Shown here: piece after piece, positions 8,978 through 18,452 of the stretch
Position numbering within the stretch: position 1 is the first letter of the stretch
Layout: every line of letters begins with the position of its first letter
Assembly (NCBI GenBank): GCA_014649555.1
Contig: BMTG01000009.1
Location: 186,001 to 250,000 of the forward strand
Length of the DNA: 64,000 nucleotides
Direction: 5' to 3'
DNA from: Streptomyces globisporus
GTDB lineage: Bacteria > Actinomycetota > Actinomycetes > Streptomycetales > Streptomycetaceae
Position numbers and translations under genes: made by a program
Notes under the pieces: model-generated
Seen by the model: the letters and a program-made list of their open reading frames with translations, nothing else
What the model was told of the DNA's origin: nothing
Database searches by the model: none

Positions 8978-10468
8978 TCAACCTCCCAGCGCGTGCGACA
9001 CCGTGTAGATCGCCAGGCCCGCCAGCGCGCCCACCACCGTGCCGTTGATCCGGATGAACTGTAGGTCGCGGCCGATGTGCGCCTCGATCTTCTTCGAGGT
9101 CTGGTCCGCGTCCCAGCCCGCGACCGTCTCGCTGATCAGCGAGGTGATCTCCGCGCGGTACGTCGTCACCACGTACACCGCCGCGTCCTCCAGCCAGCCG
9201 TCCAGCTTGCCCTGGAGCCGTTCGTCGCTCGCCAGCCTCGCTCCCAGCGACATCAGCGAGGCGCGCGCCCGCAGCCGCAGTTCGCTGCGCTCGTCCTCCG
9301 CCGCCGAGAGGATCATCGTGCGGACGGAGGCCCAGGCCGAGGCGATGACGTCCTGGACCTCGCTCCGGCCCAGGATCTCCGACTTCAGGCGCTCCACCCG
9401 GGCCCGGGTGTCGGCGTCGGTCTGGAGGTCGGCCGCGAAGTCGGTCAGGAACGTGTCGATCGAGCCGCGCGCCGGGTGCTCCGGCATGTCCCGCATCTCC
9501 GTGACGAACCGCAGCAGTTCCTTGTAGACCCGCTCCCCGACCCGCTTGTCCACGAACCTCGGCGTCCAGCCGGGGGCCCCGCCCTGCACCGCGTTCATCA
9601 CCGAATCGCCGTGCTCCACCAGCCAGTCGTGCGCCCGTACGCAGATGAGGTCGACGACCTTGCGGTGGCCGCCGTCCGTGACGACCTTCTCCAGCATCTT
9701 GCCGAGGCCCGGGCCGACCTCCACCGCGTCCGCCCGCCGGGTGATCGCCTCGCCGACCACCGCCTGGACGTCGGAATCCCGAAGGACCGTCAGCGCACCG
9801 CGCAGCGCCGTCGCCAGTTCGGCGGTGACCCGGTCGGCGTGGGCCGGCTCCGCGAGCCACACACCGAGCCGTCGGCCGACCCCCAAAGCGTGAATTCGGT
9901 CACGAATGACGTCTCCGGAGAGAAAGTTCTCGCCAACGAAGGAACCGAGGGACTGTCCTAGCTGATCCTTCTTGGTGGGGATGATGGCCGTGTGCGGAAT
10001 GGGCAGACCCAGCGGGCGGCGGAAGAGCGCCGTCACCGCGAACCAGTCCGCCAGCGCGCCCACCATCCCCGCCTCGGCAGCCGCTGCGACGTAGCCCGGC
10101 CAGCCCCCCACACCTGAGTTCTTCGCCCAGGTGGCCAGGACGTACACGAGCGCGACGAGCAGAAGGAGGCCGGTCGCCGTGAGTTTCATGCGCCGTACGC
10201 CGCGCTGCTTCTCCTCGTCGGCAGCGGTGTACGCGAACGAGGCCAGCGGGCCCGCGCCCGCCCCCGGCTCCCGTGGCCGCCCGGGCGGCAGCGCCGATCG
10301 CACCGACGCCGCGTCCTCCGACGGCTCCGGCCGCCCGGGTTCCGGTCCTGCCGGTCCCTGCGCCGCGTCCTTCTGCACCGCGTCCCCGTCCTGCCCCTGC
10401 TCGCCGGATCCGGTCCGTTCCATCCGCTCCACCCGTCCGCGTACGCCTCGCCCCCGTGACGTACGCAT
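8978..10468 (-). CDS. DUF445 family membrane protein
   Basis: This 496-residue protein has a disordered, Pro/Glu-rich N-terminus of about 85 residues, a transmembrane helix LLLLVALVYVLATWA, then the family hallmark GALADWFAVTALFRRPLGLPIPHTAIIP. A long helical region follows and a C-terminal hydrophobic anchor (VVGALAGLAIYTVSHAL) closes it. DUF445 (YheB/YjiN) proteins are conserved membrane proteins of unknown function. The ATG at 10468 has an excellent GGGGAGGT ribosome site, which rules out the longer upstream frame. It is divergent from the SGNH hydrolase. Confidence 0.85.
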   Translation of the reverse strand: MRTSRGRGVRGRVERMERTGSGEQGQDGDAVQKDAAQGPAGPEPGRPEPSEDAASVRSALPPGRPREPGAGAGPLASFAYTAADEEKQRGVRRMKLTATGLLLLVALVYVLATWAKNSGVGGWPGYVAAAAEAGMVGALADWFAVTALFRRPLGLPIPHTAIIPTKKDQLGQSLGSFVGENFLSGDVIRDRIHALGVGRRLGVWLAEPAHADRVTAELATALRGALTVLRDSDVQAVVGEAITRRADAVEVGPGLGKMLEKVVTDGGHRKVVDLICVRAHDWLVEHGDSVMNAVQGGAPGWTPRFVDKRVGERVYKELLRFVTEMRDMPEHPARGSIDTFLTDFAADLQTDADTRARVERLKSEILGRSEVQDVIASAWASVRTMILSAAEDERSELRLRARASLMSLGARLASDERLQGKLDGWLEDAAVYVVTTYRAEITSLISETVAGWDADQTSKKIEAHIGRDLQFIRINGTVVGALAGLAIYTVSHALGG

Positions 10469-10565
10469 TGTGCCTACCTCCCCTACTCCTGGGCCGCATG
10501 TGGAGTTCCCGACGGCCTGCCGCATCATGGGACCAGCACGATCATCACAAGGAGAACCACCGCAC

Positions 10566-11813
10566 ATGCCAAGGCGCCAGGGGTATGCCCTGCTCATCGC
10601 CCTCGTGGCGGGCACCGCCGTGCTCGCCGCCGCCGTCGCCTTCGCAACGACGCTGCTCTCCGGCCCCGGGGCGGCTCCGCTGCCGCCCGCCGAGACCCAG
10701 GCGGCGGCCCGTAACCCGGTCGCCCCCGCCACCTCGGGGCCCTCGTGGGTCGCCACCTGGACCGCCGCGCCCGTCGGCGCCGAGAAGGGCACCGAGGACG
10801 GGTTCCCCGGGCGCACCGTCCGTAACGTCGTGCACACCAGCATCGGCGGGGATGTCGCCCGGATCACGCTGTCCAACCTCTTCGGCACGACCCCCCTGGT
10901 CGTCGACCAGGCCACCGTCAACACCCGGCCGGTGACCTTCAAGGGCGCCGGGACCGTCACCGTCGCCGCGGGCGGACGGGTCGTCAGCGACCCGGTCGTC
11001 GTGCCGGTGGCCCCCGACTCCGACCTCCAGGTCAGCTTCCGCACCCTCCGGGGCGGCGGGCCGGTCACCTTCCACGGCTACACCCACCAGACCTCGTTCC
11101 TCATCGACGAACGTGGCACCTTCACCACCAGCAACTGGCGCTATCTGACCGCCGTGGACGTCCGCAGCGAGCAGGCGCTCGGCGCGGTCGTCGCCCTCGG
11201 GGACTCCCTGACCGCGGGCAGCGGCTCCAGCACCGACGCCAACGCCCGCTGGCCCGACGTCCTCGCCGACCGGCTGGGCGGCCGGTACGGGGTCGCCAAC
11301 GCGGGCATCGCGGGCAACCGGGTCGTGGGCATCGGCCGCGGCACCGGCGGCCAGTCGGGCACCGACCGGCTCGACCGGGACGTCCTGGGGGTCGCCGGGG
11401 CCCGCACCGTCGTCATCGCGCTCGGCATCAACGACGTACAGCAGTACCCGCAGGAGGCCGACCCCCAGCGCATCGTGGACAGCCTGCGCGCCCTCACCGA
11501 CCGGGCGCACGCCCGCGGGCTCCGGGTCGTCGGCACGACGCTGACCCCGTTCGAGGGCTTCGCCACCTGGACGCCCCAGCGCGACGCCGTCCGCCGCGCG
11601 GTCAACGAGCAGATCCGGTCGGGCACGGTCTACGACACGTACGTCGACTTCGACGCGGCGGTACGCGACCCCGCCGCGCCGAACCGGCTCCTCGCCTCGT
11701 ACGACTCCGGCGACCACCTGCACCTCAACGACGACGGGTACCGCGCGCTCGGCGACCGGGTGGACCTGAAGTCCCTGGACCGGGACCGCGCGCCCCGGTC
11801 CGACGCACTGTGA
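10566..11813 (+). CDS. secreted SGNH/GDSL hydrolase
   Basis: This 415-residue protein has an N-terminal signal anchor (LLIALVAGTAVLAAAVAFA), an all-beta region with WVATWTAAP, then an SGNH esterase domain: VVALGDSLTAGSGSS (nucleophile Ser in block I), NAGIAGNRV, ALGINDVQQY (GxND, block III) and DSGDHLHLNDDGY (DxxH, block V). It should be an extracellular or membrane-tethered esterase or lipase acting on acyl esters. The start ATG at 10566 follows AAGGAG at a somewhat long spacing. Tandem hairpins follow the gene. Confidence 0.85.
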   Translation: MPRRQGYALLIALVAGTAVLAAAVAFATTLLSGPGAAPLPPAETQAAARNPVAPATSGPSWVATWTAAPVGAEKGTEDGFPGRTVRNVVHTSIGGDVARITLSNLFGTTPLVVDQATVNTRPVTFKGAGTVTVAAGGRVVSDPVVVPVAPDSDLQVSFRTLRGGGPVTFHGYTHQTSFLIDERGTFTTSNWRYLTAVDVRSEQALGAVVALGDSLTAGSGSSTDANARWPDVLADRLGGRYGVANAGIAGNRVVGIGRGTGGQSGTDRLDRDVLGVAGARTVVIALGINDVQQYPQEADPQRIVDSLRALTDRAHARGLRVVGTTLTPFEGFATWTPQRDAVRRAVNEQIRSGTVYDTYVDFDAAVRDPAAPNRLLASYDSGDHLHLNDDGYRALGDRVDLKSLDRDRAPRSDAL

Positions 11814-11826
11814 CCCGCGCTGCGAC

Positions 11827-11891
11827 CCGCTGAGGAGAGGCGAAGGGCCTCAGCGGCGTGAACCGCTGAGGTGAGGCGAGGGTCCTCAGCG
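11827..11891. terminator. two tandem hairpins between convergent genes
   Basis: Two near-identical stem-loops occur back to back: CCGCTGAGG/CCTCAGCGG at 11827-11835 with 11848-11856, and CCGCTGAGG/CCTCAGCG at 11863-11871 with 11884-11891. They lie between the ends of the SGNH hydrolase gene and the DUF1707 gene, so they probably terminate both strands. The arms can also pair across hairpins. Confidence 0.7.
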
Positions 11892-11919
11892 CCGTGAACG
11901 GTCCGGGCGCCGGGGGCCC

Positions 11920-12654
11920 TCAGAGCTTCTTGCGCCCTTCGCCGGAGCCGCCGCCGTCCGGGCCCTCCAGCTCGCGGCGGCGGCGCGCCTCCAGCTCCGC
12001 CTCCTTCGCCTCCTTCAAGCGGCGGCGCTCCGCCTTCGTCCGCTTGCGCTCCACCCCGACGCCGCCCATCAGGGCGAAGCCGGTGATCCGCACCCGCGGG
12101 GAGTCGGGGGCGATCTCGCCGTCCTCGTTGGAGCCCTCGCCGAAGCCGCCCATGATGCCGATGCCCCGGACCTCGACGTTCAGCTCCGGCGGTGCGGTCA
12201 CATGGATGCCGCCCATGATCGTGAAGCAGCGGATCACGGTCTCGCGGTCCTCGAAGTGCGCGTCGCGCAGATCGATCTCGCCGCCGCCCCACATCGCGAA
12301 CGCGGTGAACTTCCGGGCCACCGTCCAGCGGCCCCTCCGGTTGAAGCCGCCCCAGAGGGCGAACCCGCCCGTGGAGGTCGCGGGGCCGCCGATCCGCGCG
12401 GGCCAGTTCGCGGCGGAACCCCCCAGCGGGGCGGGCGCGGACGAACCGACCGGAGCGACCGCCGAACCCGGCGCCGGCAGGTCCTGGACCAGCGGCTCCA
12501 ACTCCCCGCGCGTACGGGCCTTGTAGGCCGTCTCCAGGCGCTGGTCGAACTCGTCCATATCCAGTCGGCCCTCGGCCACGGCCTCGCGCAGCAGTTCCGC
12601 GATCCGCTCGCGCTCGGCATCGGAGGCGCGCATGTCCGGACGTTCACTTGTCAT
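11920..12654 (-). CDS. DUF1707 protein with LiaF-like C-terminal domain
   Basis: This 244-residue protein opens with the DUF1707 signature: MRASDAERERIAELLREAV, then GRLDMDEFDQRLETAYKARTRGEL. The second half has repeated FALWGG / FAMWGGGEIDLRDAHF / TIMGGIHVTAP / GIGIMGGFGEG strands, the beta-helical pattern of the LiaF/DUF2154 cell-envelope stress domain. A charged C-terminal tail (KRTKAERRRLKEAKEAELEA) is probably helical. Such proteins are thought to sense or scaffold at the membrane, but no function is fixed. I chose the ATG at 12654 because the conserved domain begins there; the in-frame upstream Met is 12 codons earlier. Confidence 0.8.
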   Translation of the reverse strand: MTSERPDMRASDAERERIAELLREAVAEGRLDMDEFDQRLETAYKARTRGELEPLVQDLPAPGSAVAPVGSSAPAPLGGSAANWPARIGGPATSTGGFALWGGFNRRGRWTVARKFTAFAMWGGGEIDLRDAHFEDRETVIRCFTIMGGIHVTAPPELNVEVRGIGIMGGFGEGSNEDGEIAPDSPRVRITGFALMGGVGVERKRTKAERRRLKEAKEAELEARRRRELEGPDGGGSGEGRKKL

Positions 12655-12738
12655 ACCGCGCAGCCTATTGAAGGCACCCGTTCCCGGCACAGACCCGCAG
12701 GCCCACGACCTGCGCGCGCCGCGCCGGGGGAGGGAACC

Positions 12739-13725
12739 TTACGGCGTCGACTCGTACATCCTCGCGATCACGGCCTCGATGTCCGGCTCCCGTACCGACA
12801 GGTCGACCAGCGGGTAGTCCGCGGCGATCCGCGCCACCAGCGGGGCCGCCGACGCGGCTGCCGGGAACGCCAGCCACTGGCGCGGGCCCTCCACCTTGAC
12901 CGCGCGCAGGGCGGGTTGGTCTCCACCGTCCGCCGAGTCCAGCCGGATCGGCGGGAGTTCGCTCTCCAGATCCACCACCAGCATGCGTTCGCTCTCCCCC
13001 ACCTCGTGGAGGCCCGCCAGCGAACCGTCGTACATCAGACGGCCGTGGTCGATCACCATCACCCGGCTGCACAGCTGCTCGATGTCGGTGAGGTCGTGCG
13101 TCGTCAGCAGGACCGTCGTCCCGCGCTCGGCGTTCAACTCCTTCAGGAACTGCCGCACCTTGGCCTTGGAGATCACGTCCAGACCGATCGTCGGCTCGTC
13201 CAGGTACAGCACCTCCGGATCGTGCAGCAGCGCCGCCGCGATGTCGCCGCGCATCCGCTGGCCCAGCGAGAGCTGCCGTACGGGTACCTCCAACAGCTCG
13301 CCCAGGTCGAGGAGTTCGACGCAGCGCTCCAGGTTCTCCCTGTAACGCCGGTCGGGGATGCGGTACATGCGGTGCATCAGCCGGTACGAGTCACGTAGCG
13401 GCAGGTCCCACCAGAGGGTCGTCCGCTGGCCGAAGACGACACCGATGCGGTGCGCCAGGCGCGTACGTTCGCGGGAGGGGTCGATGCCCGCGACGCGCAG
13501 CCGGCCGCCGCTCGGGGTGAGGATGCCCGTCAGCATCTTGATCGTGGTCGACTTCCCGGCGCCGTTCGGGCCGATGTAGCCGACCATCTCGCCGCGTGCG
13601 ACGCGGAAGCTGATCCCGTCCACGGCCCGCACCTCGCGGCGCTCCCGGCGCAGCAGGCCCGCCCGGCGGCGGACCTCGAAGACCTTCTCGACCCCGTCGA
13701 GGCTGATGAACCCGTCGTCCGCCAT
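12739..13725 (-). CDS. ABC-2 type exporter, ATP-binding subunit
   Basis: This 328-residue ATPase has Walker [11 protein letters not shown]-loop region [13 protein letters not shown], an unusual signature [12 protein letters not shown] (in place of LSGGQ), Walker [13 protein letters not shown] and switch His in LLTTHDLTD. The LSLGQ signature and the domain after residue 240 match DrrA-like ATPases that pair with DUF990-type permeases. The ATG at 13725 starts the conserved domain. The frame stays open upstream through a 9-bp repeat tract, which I treat as noncoding. It is the last gene after the two permeases, and the exported substrate is unknown. Confidence 0.9.
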   Translation of the reverse strand: MADDGFISLDGVEKVFEVRRRAGLLRRERREVRAVDGISFRVARGEMVGYIGPNGAGKSTTIKMLTGILTPSGGRLRVAGIDPSRERTRLAHRIGVVFGQRTTLWWDLPLRDSYRLMHRMYRIPDRRYRENLERCVELLDLGELLEVPVRQLSLGQRMRGDIAAALLHDPEVLYLDEPTIGLDVISKAKVRQFLKELNAERGTTVLLTTHDLTDIEQLCSRVMVIDHGRLMYDGSLAGLHEVGESERMLVVDLESELPPIRLDSADGGDQPALRAVKVEGPRQWLAFPAAASAAPLVARIAADYPLVDLSVREPDIEAVIARMYESTP

Positions 13726-13769
13726 GTCCGTGCTCTCCCGCGTAGTCCCGTCCGACCCGGTCGGCCCCT

Positions 13770-13877
13770 GGTTCCTGTGGTTCTTTTGGTTCCCGTGGCT
13801 CCTGTGGTTCCCAGGGTTCCTGAGGGTCCCGTGGTTCCTGTGGCCCCTTTGACTCCCGGGGTTCCCGTGGTTTCTCA
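13770..13877. repeat. 9-bp minisatellite, 12 units
   Basis: Twelve consecutive 9-base units with consensus GGTTCCYGT on the plus strand run without a phase slip. They start just upstream of the ATPase start and end on the stop codon of the permease gene, whose TGA is part of the last unit. Because 9 is a multiple of 3, length changes would preserve every reading frame across the tract. Confidence 0.85.
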
Positions 13878-14753
13878 ACTGCCCGTGCTCCGGTAGGACC
13901 GCAGGCCCGCCCGCCATGCCAGGCCCGCGAGACCGCAGCAGCCCGCCGCGACCAGTGGCGGCAGGAAGGCCACCCACTGCGGCAGATCCACCGGGTACTC
14001 CCGCCCCAGCACGTACAGCGCGGGCAGCCAGCTCGCGAAGGCCAGCGGCACCACGAACGTCACGCCGCGCACCAGGTCCTTCGCGAAGACCGTGGGCGGG
14101 TACTGGAGCAGCGTCGTCCCGCCGTACGTGAAGGAGTTCTGCACCTCCGACGCGTCCTGCGCGACGAACTGGAACGCCGCTCCCGCGATGAAGACCGCCC
14201 CGAAGATCGCCGCCCCGCTGAGCACCGTCATCGGCAGCATCAGCATCTTCAGCGGCGTCCAGCCGATGTCGAGGGTGACGAGCGCGTAGCCGATCACCAG
14301 CAGGCCCTGCGTGATCCGGCCCAGCCGGCGCAGCGCGAACCGGTCCGCCGCCACCTGCGCCAGCACCGGCACCGGGCGCACCAGCAGGGTGTCGAGCGTG
14401 CCGTCCCGGATACGCCCGCCGACCCGGTCCATCGATCCCAGCAGCAGGTCGCACACCCCGAACGCCGTCGCCGACAGGCCGTACAGCAGGGCGATCTCCG
14501 GCAGGGAGTAGCCGCCGAGCGCGTCGACGTGGGTGAACATCAGCAGGATCGCGACGAAGTCGAAGGCCGTCACCGCGAGGTTCCCGAACAGGGTCATGGC
14601 GAACGAGGCCCGGTACGCCAGCGTCGAGCGCACCCACATCGCCATGATCAGCCCGTACGCCCGGATGCCTTCCAGCGGCCGGGGCCGGTCCTCGAAGGCG
14701 AAGCCGGCCGGCTCGCGCTCCTCGTCGGCCGGTACCGCCGGCGTGTCAGCCAC
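13875..14753 (-). CDS. ABC-2 type permease (DUF990-like), second subunit
   Basis: This 292-residue membrane protein has six predicted helices: a cytoplasmic N-terminus, ASFAMTLFGNLAVTAFDFVAILLMF, then GAAIFGAVFIAGAAFQFVA and a C-terminal pair. The internal GRIRDGTLDTLLVRPVPV loop is typical of ABC2_membrane_6 (DUF990) permeases. It begins at a GTG (14753) overlapping the stop of the upstream permease by 8 bases, so the two are probably translated together. With the first permease and the ATPase it should form a heteromeric exporter. Confidence 0.85.
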   Translation of the reverse strand: MADTPAVPADEEREPAGFAFEDRPRPLEGIRAYGLIMAMWVRSTLAYRASFAMTLFGNLAVTAFDFVAILLMFTHVDALGGYSLPEIALLYGLSATAFGVCDLLLGSMDRVGGRIRDGTLDTLLVRPVPVLAQVAADRFALRRLGRITQGLLVIGYALVTLDIGWTPLKMLMLPMTVLSGAAIFGAVFIAGAAFQFVAQDASEVQNSFTYGGTTLLQYPPTVFAKDLVRGVTFVVPLAFASWLPALYVLGREYPVDLPQWVAFLPPLVAAGCCGLAGLAWRAGLRSYRSTGS

Positions 14754-15546
14754 CCTGCACCACCACTCTCCTGGTCGCCACGGTCTGCAGCAGGCGGCCC
14801 ACCCCGAGCAGCGCGAGGGCCCACCCGGCCTGGAACACGTACGCCTCCACCAGCCCCCACCCGGTGTGCTTGCCGAGGAACACATCGACCGGCACCTGGA
14901 GCAGCGAGGACCACGGCAGTGCCCGGGCCACCTCGCCCAGCAGCCCGGGGAACAGGTTCAGCGGCAGCAGCATCCCGGAGAAGAACAGCCCCGCCAGCAT
15001 CGCCATCTGCATCGCCCCCGCGCCGTCGAGCAGCCAGAACGCCGACATCGCGACCAGATAGCGGATCGCGAAGCTGACCACGACGCCCAGGAACACCGAC
15101 AGCAGGAACGCCGGCCAGGTCCAGAACGATCCGGGGAGCGCCAGGTCGAAGACGAGCGCCCCCAGGCACATCGGCGCCACCCCGCGCCCCAGCAGGTGGA
15201 ACGCCGCCCGGCCCAGGTCCGCCGCCAGCCACCACAGCTGGAGGTCGGCGGGCCGGTAGAGGTCGACGGCGATGTCCCCCGTACGGATCCGCTCGACCAG
15301 CTCGCTCTCGAACCCGCCGCCCATCAGAGCGCTGGTCATCAGCAGGGCCTGGCCGAGCCAGACGTACGTCAGCGCCTGGGAGGTGTCGTAGCCGCCGAGC
15401 TGCGGGCGTACGTCCCACAGGGCGATGTAGGTGTACGCCATGATGAAGCCGAAGACGGTGTTGGTGAACACCCCCGCCGCCGTCGCCGTCCGGTAGGTGG
15501 CGTAGCGCCGGAACCCGCCCGCCGCCACCACCGCGTACAGCCGCAC
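14746..15546 (-). CDS. ABC-2 type permease (DUF990-like), first subunit
   Basis: This 266-residue membrane protein starts MRLYAVVAAGGFRRYATYRTATAAGVFTN, then has six helices and the loop SELVERIRTGDIAVDLYRP, which parallels the loop in its partner. The GTG at 15546 begins the conserved N-terminus; the longer frame upstream is Arg-rich and not family-like. It is the first gene of the three-gene exporter operon and is divergent from the penicillin-binding protein, with about 185 bases of shared promoter region. Confidence 0.85.
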   Translation of the reverse strand: MRLYAVVAAGGFRRYATYRTATAAGVFTNTVFGFIMAYTYIALWDVRPQLGGYDTSQALTYVWLGQALLMTSALMGGGFESELVERIRTGDIAVDLYRPADLQLWWLAADLGRAAFHLLGRGVAPMCLGALVFDLALPGSFWTWPAFLLSVFLGVVVSFAIRYLVAMSAFWLLDGAGAMQMAMLAGLFFSGMLLPLNLFPGLLGEVARALPWSSLLQVPVDVFLGKHTGWGLVEAYVFQAGWALALLGVGRLLQTVATRRVVVQGG

Positions 15547-15732
15547 GCCGCCCCCTCTCCCCCGCCGCCACCGGCTCCTGGCACCAAAGCGCACGACCCT
15601 AGTCCACGCGCGAGGGCCGAGGCGACTTCTTTTCCGCGACCGGAGGGGGGAACGAGACAGTAAGAAACGCAGATTTCCTGACGAACCGGGCACTATGGGA
15701 GAACTGACCACGTCTCAGGAGCCCCCACCGAC

Positions 15733-18063
15733 ATGAGCGACGAGCCACAGAGCTGGGCCCCCCGCGACTCCTCGGGCGCGGGTGCCTCCTCCGGAAACGA
15801 CCGACCGACAGCGTCCGGGGAGCAGCCCGGAAAGCGGCCCGGGCAGAAGCCCGGGAAGTCCGGAAAGCCCGGGAAGAAGGCACGGCCCCGGCGCACCGGT
15901 TGGCGGCGCGCAGTCCCCACCTGGCGGATGACCCTCGGCACCCTCCTCGGCCTCGTCGTCCTCCTCGGCGCCGGGATCTTCGCCGCCTACCGGCTCGTCG
16001 ACATCCCGGCCGCCAACGCCGCGGCCACCGCCCAGTCCAACGTCTACCTCTACAGCGACGGCAGCGTCATCGCCCGGGACGGCGACGTGAACCGGGAGAA
16101 GGTCAAGCTCTCCCAGGTCCCCCCGACCGTCCAGCACGCGGTCCTCGCCGCCGAGGACCGGGACTTCTACTCCGACGACCGCGCCGTGGACGTGAAGGCC
16201 ATGCTCCGGGCCGGCTGGAACACCGTCACCGGCAAGGGCAAACAGGGCGGCTCCACGATCACCCAGCAGTACGTGAAGAACTACTACCTCGGCCAGGAAC
16301 GCACCGTCCTGCGCAAGGCCAAGGAAGCCATCATCGCGGTCAAGCTCAACCGCGAGGAGACCAAGGACCAGATCTTCGAGGGCTACCTCAACACCAGCTA
16401 CTTCGGGCGCAACGCTTACGGCATCCAGGCCGCCGCCCAGGCGTACTACGGCAAGAACGTCGAGGAGCTCACCACCGCCGAAGGCGCGTACCTCGCCTCC
16501 CTGCTGAACGCCCCCAGCGCCTACGACGTCATCGCCCACCCCGGCAACAAGCCCGCGGCCCAGCGCCGCTGGAACTACGTCCTGGGCGGCATGGTCAAGG
16601 AACGCTGGCTCACCGCCGCCGAACGGGCGACGACGCGGTTCCCCACCCCCGGCGAGGCCAAACCGTCGAACGGGCTCTCCGGACAGCGCGGCTACATCGT
16701 GCAGGCCGTCGAGGACTACCTGAACCGGCGCGGCATCCTCGACGCGAAGACCCTCGCCACCGGCGGCTACCGCATCACCACCACCCTCGACAAGGCCAAG
16801 CAGGACGCCTTCGTCAAAGCCGTCGCCGACAACGTGACCGCCAAGACCAGCGCCGACCGCGCCGCCGACCGCAACGTCCGCGTCGGCGGCGCCTCGATCG
16901 TCCCGGAGACCGGGAAGGTCGTCGCCCTGTACGGCGGCATCGACTACACGAAGCAGTACGTCAGCAACGCGACCCGCCGCGACTACCAGGTCGGCTCCGT
17001 CTTCAAGCCGTTCGTCCTCACCTCCGCCGTCGTCAACGACTCCACCACCCAGGACGGCCGGCGCATCACGCCCAACACCGTCTACGACGGCACCAACAAG
17101 CGCACGGTCGTCGGCGTGCAGGGGTCCACCGACTACGCCCCCGCCAACGAGGACGACGTCGACTACGGCGACATCACCGTACGCGTCGCCACCGACAAGT
17201 CCGTCAACTCCGTCTACGCCCAGATGGCGCAGGACGTCGGCCCCGCGAAGGTCCGGGACACCGCGATCGCCCTCGGCATCCCCGCCGACACCCCCGACCT
17301 CACCGCCGCCCCCTCCATCGCGCTCGGCACCGCCAACGCCAGCGTCCTCGACATGGCCGAGGCGTACGCCACCCTCGCCGACCACGGCCGGCACGGCAGG
17401 TACGTCCTCGTCGAGAAGGTCACCAAGGACGGCGCGGAGATCGAGCTCCCCGAACGCACCACCGACCAGGCCGTCAGCCGCGAGGCCGCCGACACCACCA
17501 CCGCCGTCCTGCGCAGCGTCGTGGAGGGCGGCACCGGCACCGCGGCCCAGGCGGTGGGCCGCCCCGCCGTCGGCAAGACCGGCACCGCGGAGGAGGACCG
17601 GGCCGCCTGGTTCGCCGGATACACCCCCGACCTCGCGAGCGTCGTCGCCGTGATGGGCCAGAACCCGGACACGGGCGCCCAGACCCCGCTGTACGGAGCC
17701 CTCGGCCTGTCCCGCGTCAACGGCGGCGGCGCACCGGCCGAGACCTGGGCCGCCTATACGGAAGCGGCGCTGCGCTCGTCCCCGGCCCAGGAGTTCGACC
17801 TGCGGCCGGCCCCGGGCTCGGACGAGGGGGACGAGCTCCTCATCGACGAGAACGCCGACGGGGGCACGGACCCGTCCTCCTCGGCGGACCCCGACGCCAG
17901 CCCGGACACCACGTCCGACACCACCCCCGACAGCACCCCGGACGGCAGCGCCCCGCCCACGTCCGGAACGAGCAGCGGCGGCAACACCGGCGGGAACACC
18001 GGCGCCGACACGACGGGTGGGGCGGACGAGGGAGCGGTGTCCGTTCCGGACGGAAACGGCTAG
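15733..18063 (+). CDS. class A penicillin-binding protein (transglycosylase/transpeptidase)
   Basis: This 776-residue bifunctional peptidoglycan synthase has a Pro/Gly/Lys-rich cytoplasmic tail, a membrane anchor (LGTLLGLVVLLGAGIFAAY), then a GT51 domain with EDRDFYSDDR (catalytic Glu) and KQGGSTITQQYVKNYY. The transpeptidase domain shows VGSVFKPF (SxxK nucleophile), KSVNSVYA (SxN) and VGKTGTAEE (KTG). The last 90 residues are a low-complexity Asp/Ser/Thr/Pro/Gly tail, common in Streptomyces PBPs. The ATG at 15733 follows AGGAG. It polymerises glycan strands and cross-links stem peptides outside the membrane. Confidence 0.95.
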   Translation: MSDEPQSWAPRDSSGAGASSGNDRPTASGEQPGKRPGQKPGKSGKPGKKARPRRTGWRRAVPTWRMTLGTLLGLVVLLGAGIFAAYRLVDIPAANAAATAQSNVYLYSDGSVIARDGDVNREKVKLSQVPPTVQHAVLAAEDRDFYSDDRAVDVKAMLRAGWNTVTGKGKQGGSTITQQYVKNYYLGQERTVLRKAKEAIIAVKLNREETKDQIFEGYLNTSYFGRNAYGIQAAAQAYYGKNVEELTTAEGAYLASLLNAPSAYDVIAHPGNKPAAQRRWNYVLGGMVKERWLTAAERATTRFPTPGEAKPSNGLSGQRGYIVQAVEDYLNRRGILDAKTLATGGYRITTTLDKAKQDAFVKAVADNVTAKTSADRAADRNVRVGGASIVPETGKVVALYGGIDYTKQYVSNATRRDYQVGSVFKPFVLTSAVVNDSTTQDGRRITPNTVYDGTNKRTVVGVQGSTDYAPANEDDVDYGDITVRVATDKSVNSVYAQMAQDVGPAKVRDTAIALGIPADTPDLTAAPSIALGTANASVLDMAEAYATLADHGRHGRYVLVEKVTKDGAEIELPERTTDQAVSREAADTTTAVLRSVVEGGTGTAAQAVGRPAVGKTGTAEEDRAAWFAGYTPDLASVVAVMGQNPDTGAQTPLYGALGLSRVNGGGAPAETWAAYTEAALRSSPAQEFDLRPAPGSDEGDELLIDENADGGTDPSSSADPDASPDTTSDTTPDSTPDGSAPPTSGTSSGGNTGGNTGADTTGGADEGAVSVPDGNG

Positions 18064-18088
18064 GGCCTGCCCGGAACGGACAGGCCCT
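18062..18088. terminator. hairpin terminator between PBP and SMR genes
   Basis: An AGGGCCTG/CAGGCCCT inverted repeat, extended inward by CCG/CGG with a small mismatch, directly follows the PBP stop codon and lies just past the stop of the convergent SMR gene, so it can serve both. Confidence 0.7.
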
Positions 18089-18094
18089 GGGACC

Positions 18095-18415
18095 TCAGTG
18101 CCCCGAGGTCGCCTTCAGGCCGACCACGGCCACCAGCAGCAGACAGACGAAGAAGATCCGGGCGGCGGTCACCGGCTCGTTCAGCACGACCATGCCCAGG
18201 ATCGCCGCACCAGCCGCGCCGATCCCGACCCACACGCCGTACGCCGTACCGATCGGCAGCGTCTTCGCCGCATGCGACAGCAGCACCATGCTCGCCACGA
18301 TCCCGAGGCCGGTGAACACGCTCGGCCAGAGCCGGGTGAACCCCTCGGTGTACTTCATCCCGATCGACCAGCCCACTTCGAGCAGACCGGCGACGATCAG
18401 CAGAACCCACGCCAT
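18095..18415 (-). CDS. sugE: SMR family exporter, SugE/Gdx (guanidinium) type
   Basis: This 106-residue, four-helix protein has the conserved membrane Glu (LLIVAGLLEVGWSIGMKYTEGF), the GTAYGVWVGIGAAGAA motif and the closing NEPVTAARIFFVCLLLVAVVGL. The W-S-I-G-M-K-Y-T-E-G-F pattern marks the SugE/Gdx branch, which exports guanidinium in exchange for protons as a dual-topology dimer, rather than the multidrug EmrE branch. I chose the ATG at 18415, which follows a GGAGG site. The upstream guanidine-III riboswitch-like element supports the assignment and implies induction by guanidine. Confidence 0.9.
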   Translation of the reverse strand: MAWVLLIVAGLLEVGWSIGMKYTEGFTRLWPSVFTGLGIVASMVLLSHAAKTLPIGTAYGVWVGIGAAGAAILGMVVLNEPVTAARIFFVCLLLVAVVGLKATSGH

Positions 18416-18452
18416 GACAGAACCTCCGACGACGAACACACGGACAACTCAC

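Noticed and set aside
13770-13877. CRISPR array
   Set aside because: Units are 9 bases with no spacers, so it is a minisatellite. No cas genes are present.
15715-17394. Long minus-strand open frame, 559 codons, Gly/Val/Asp-rich
   Set aside because: It is antisense to the transpeptidase gene, which has all catalytic motifs. Long antisense frames are expected in high-GC codon usage.
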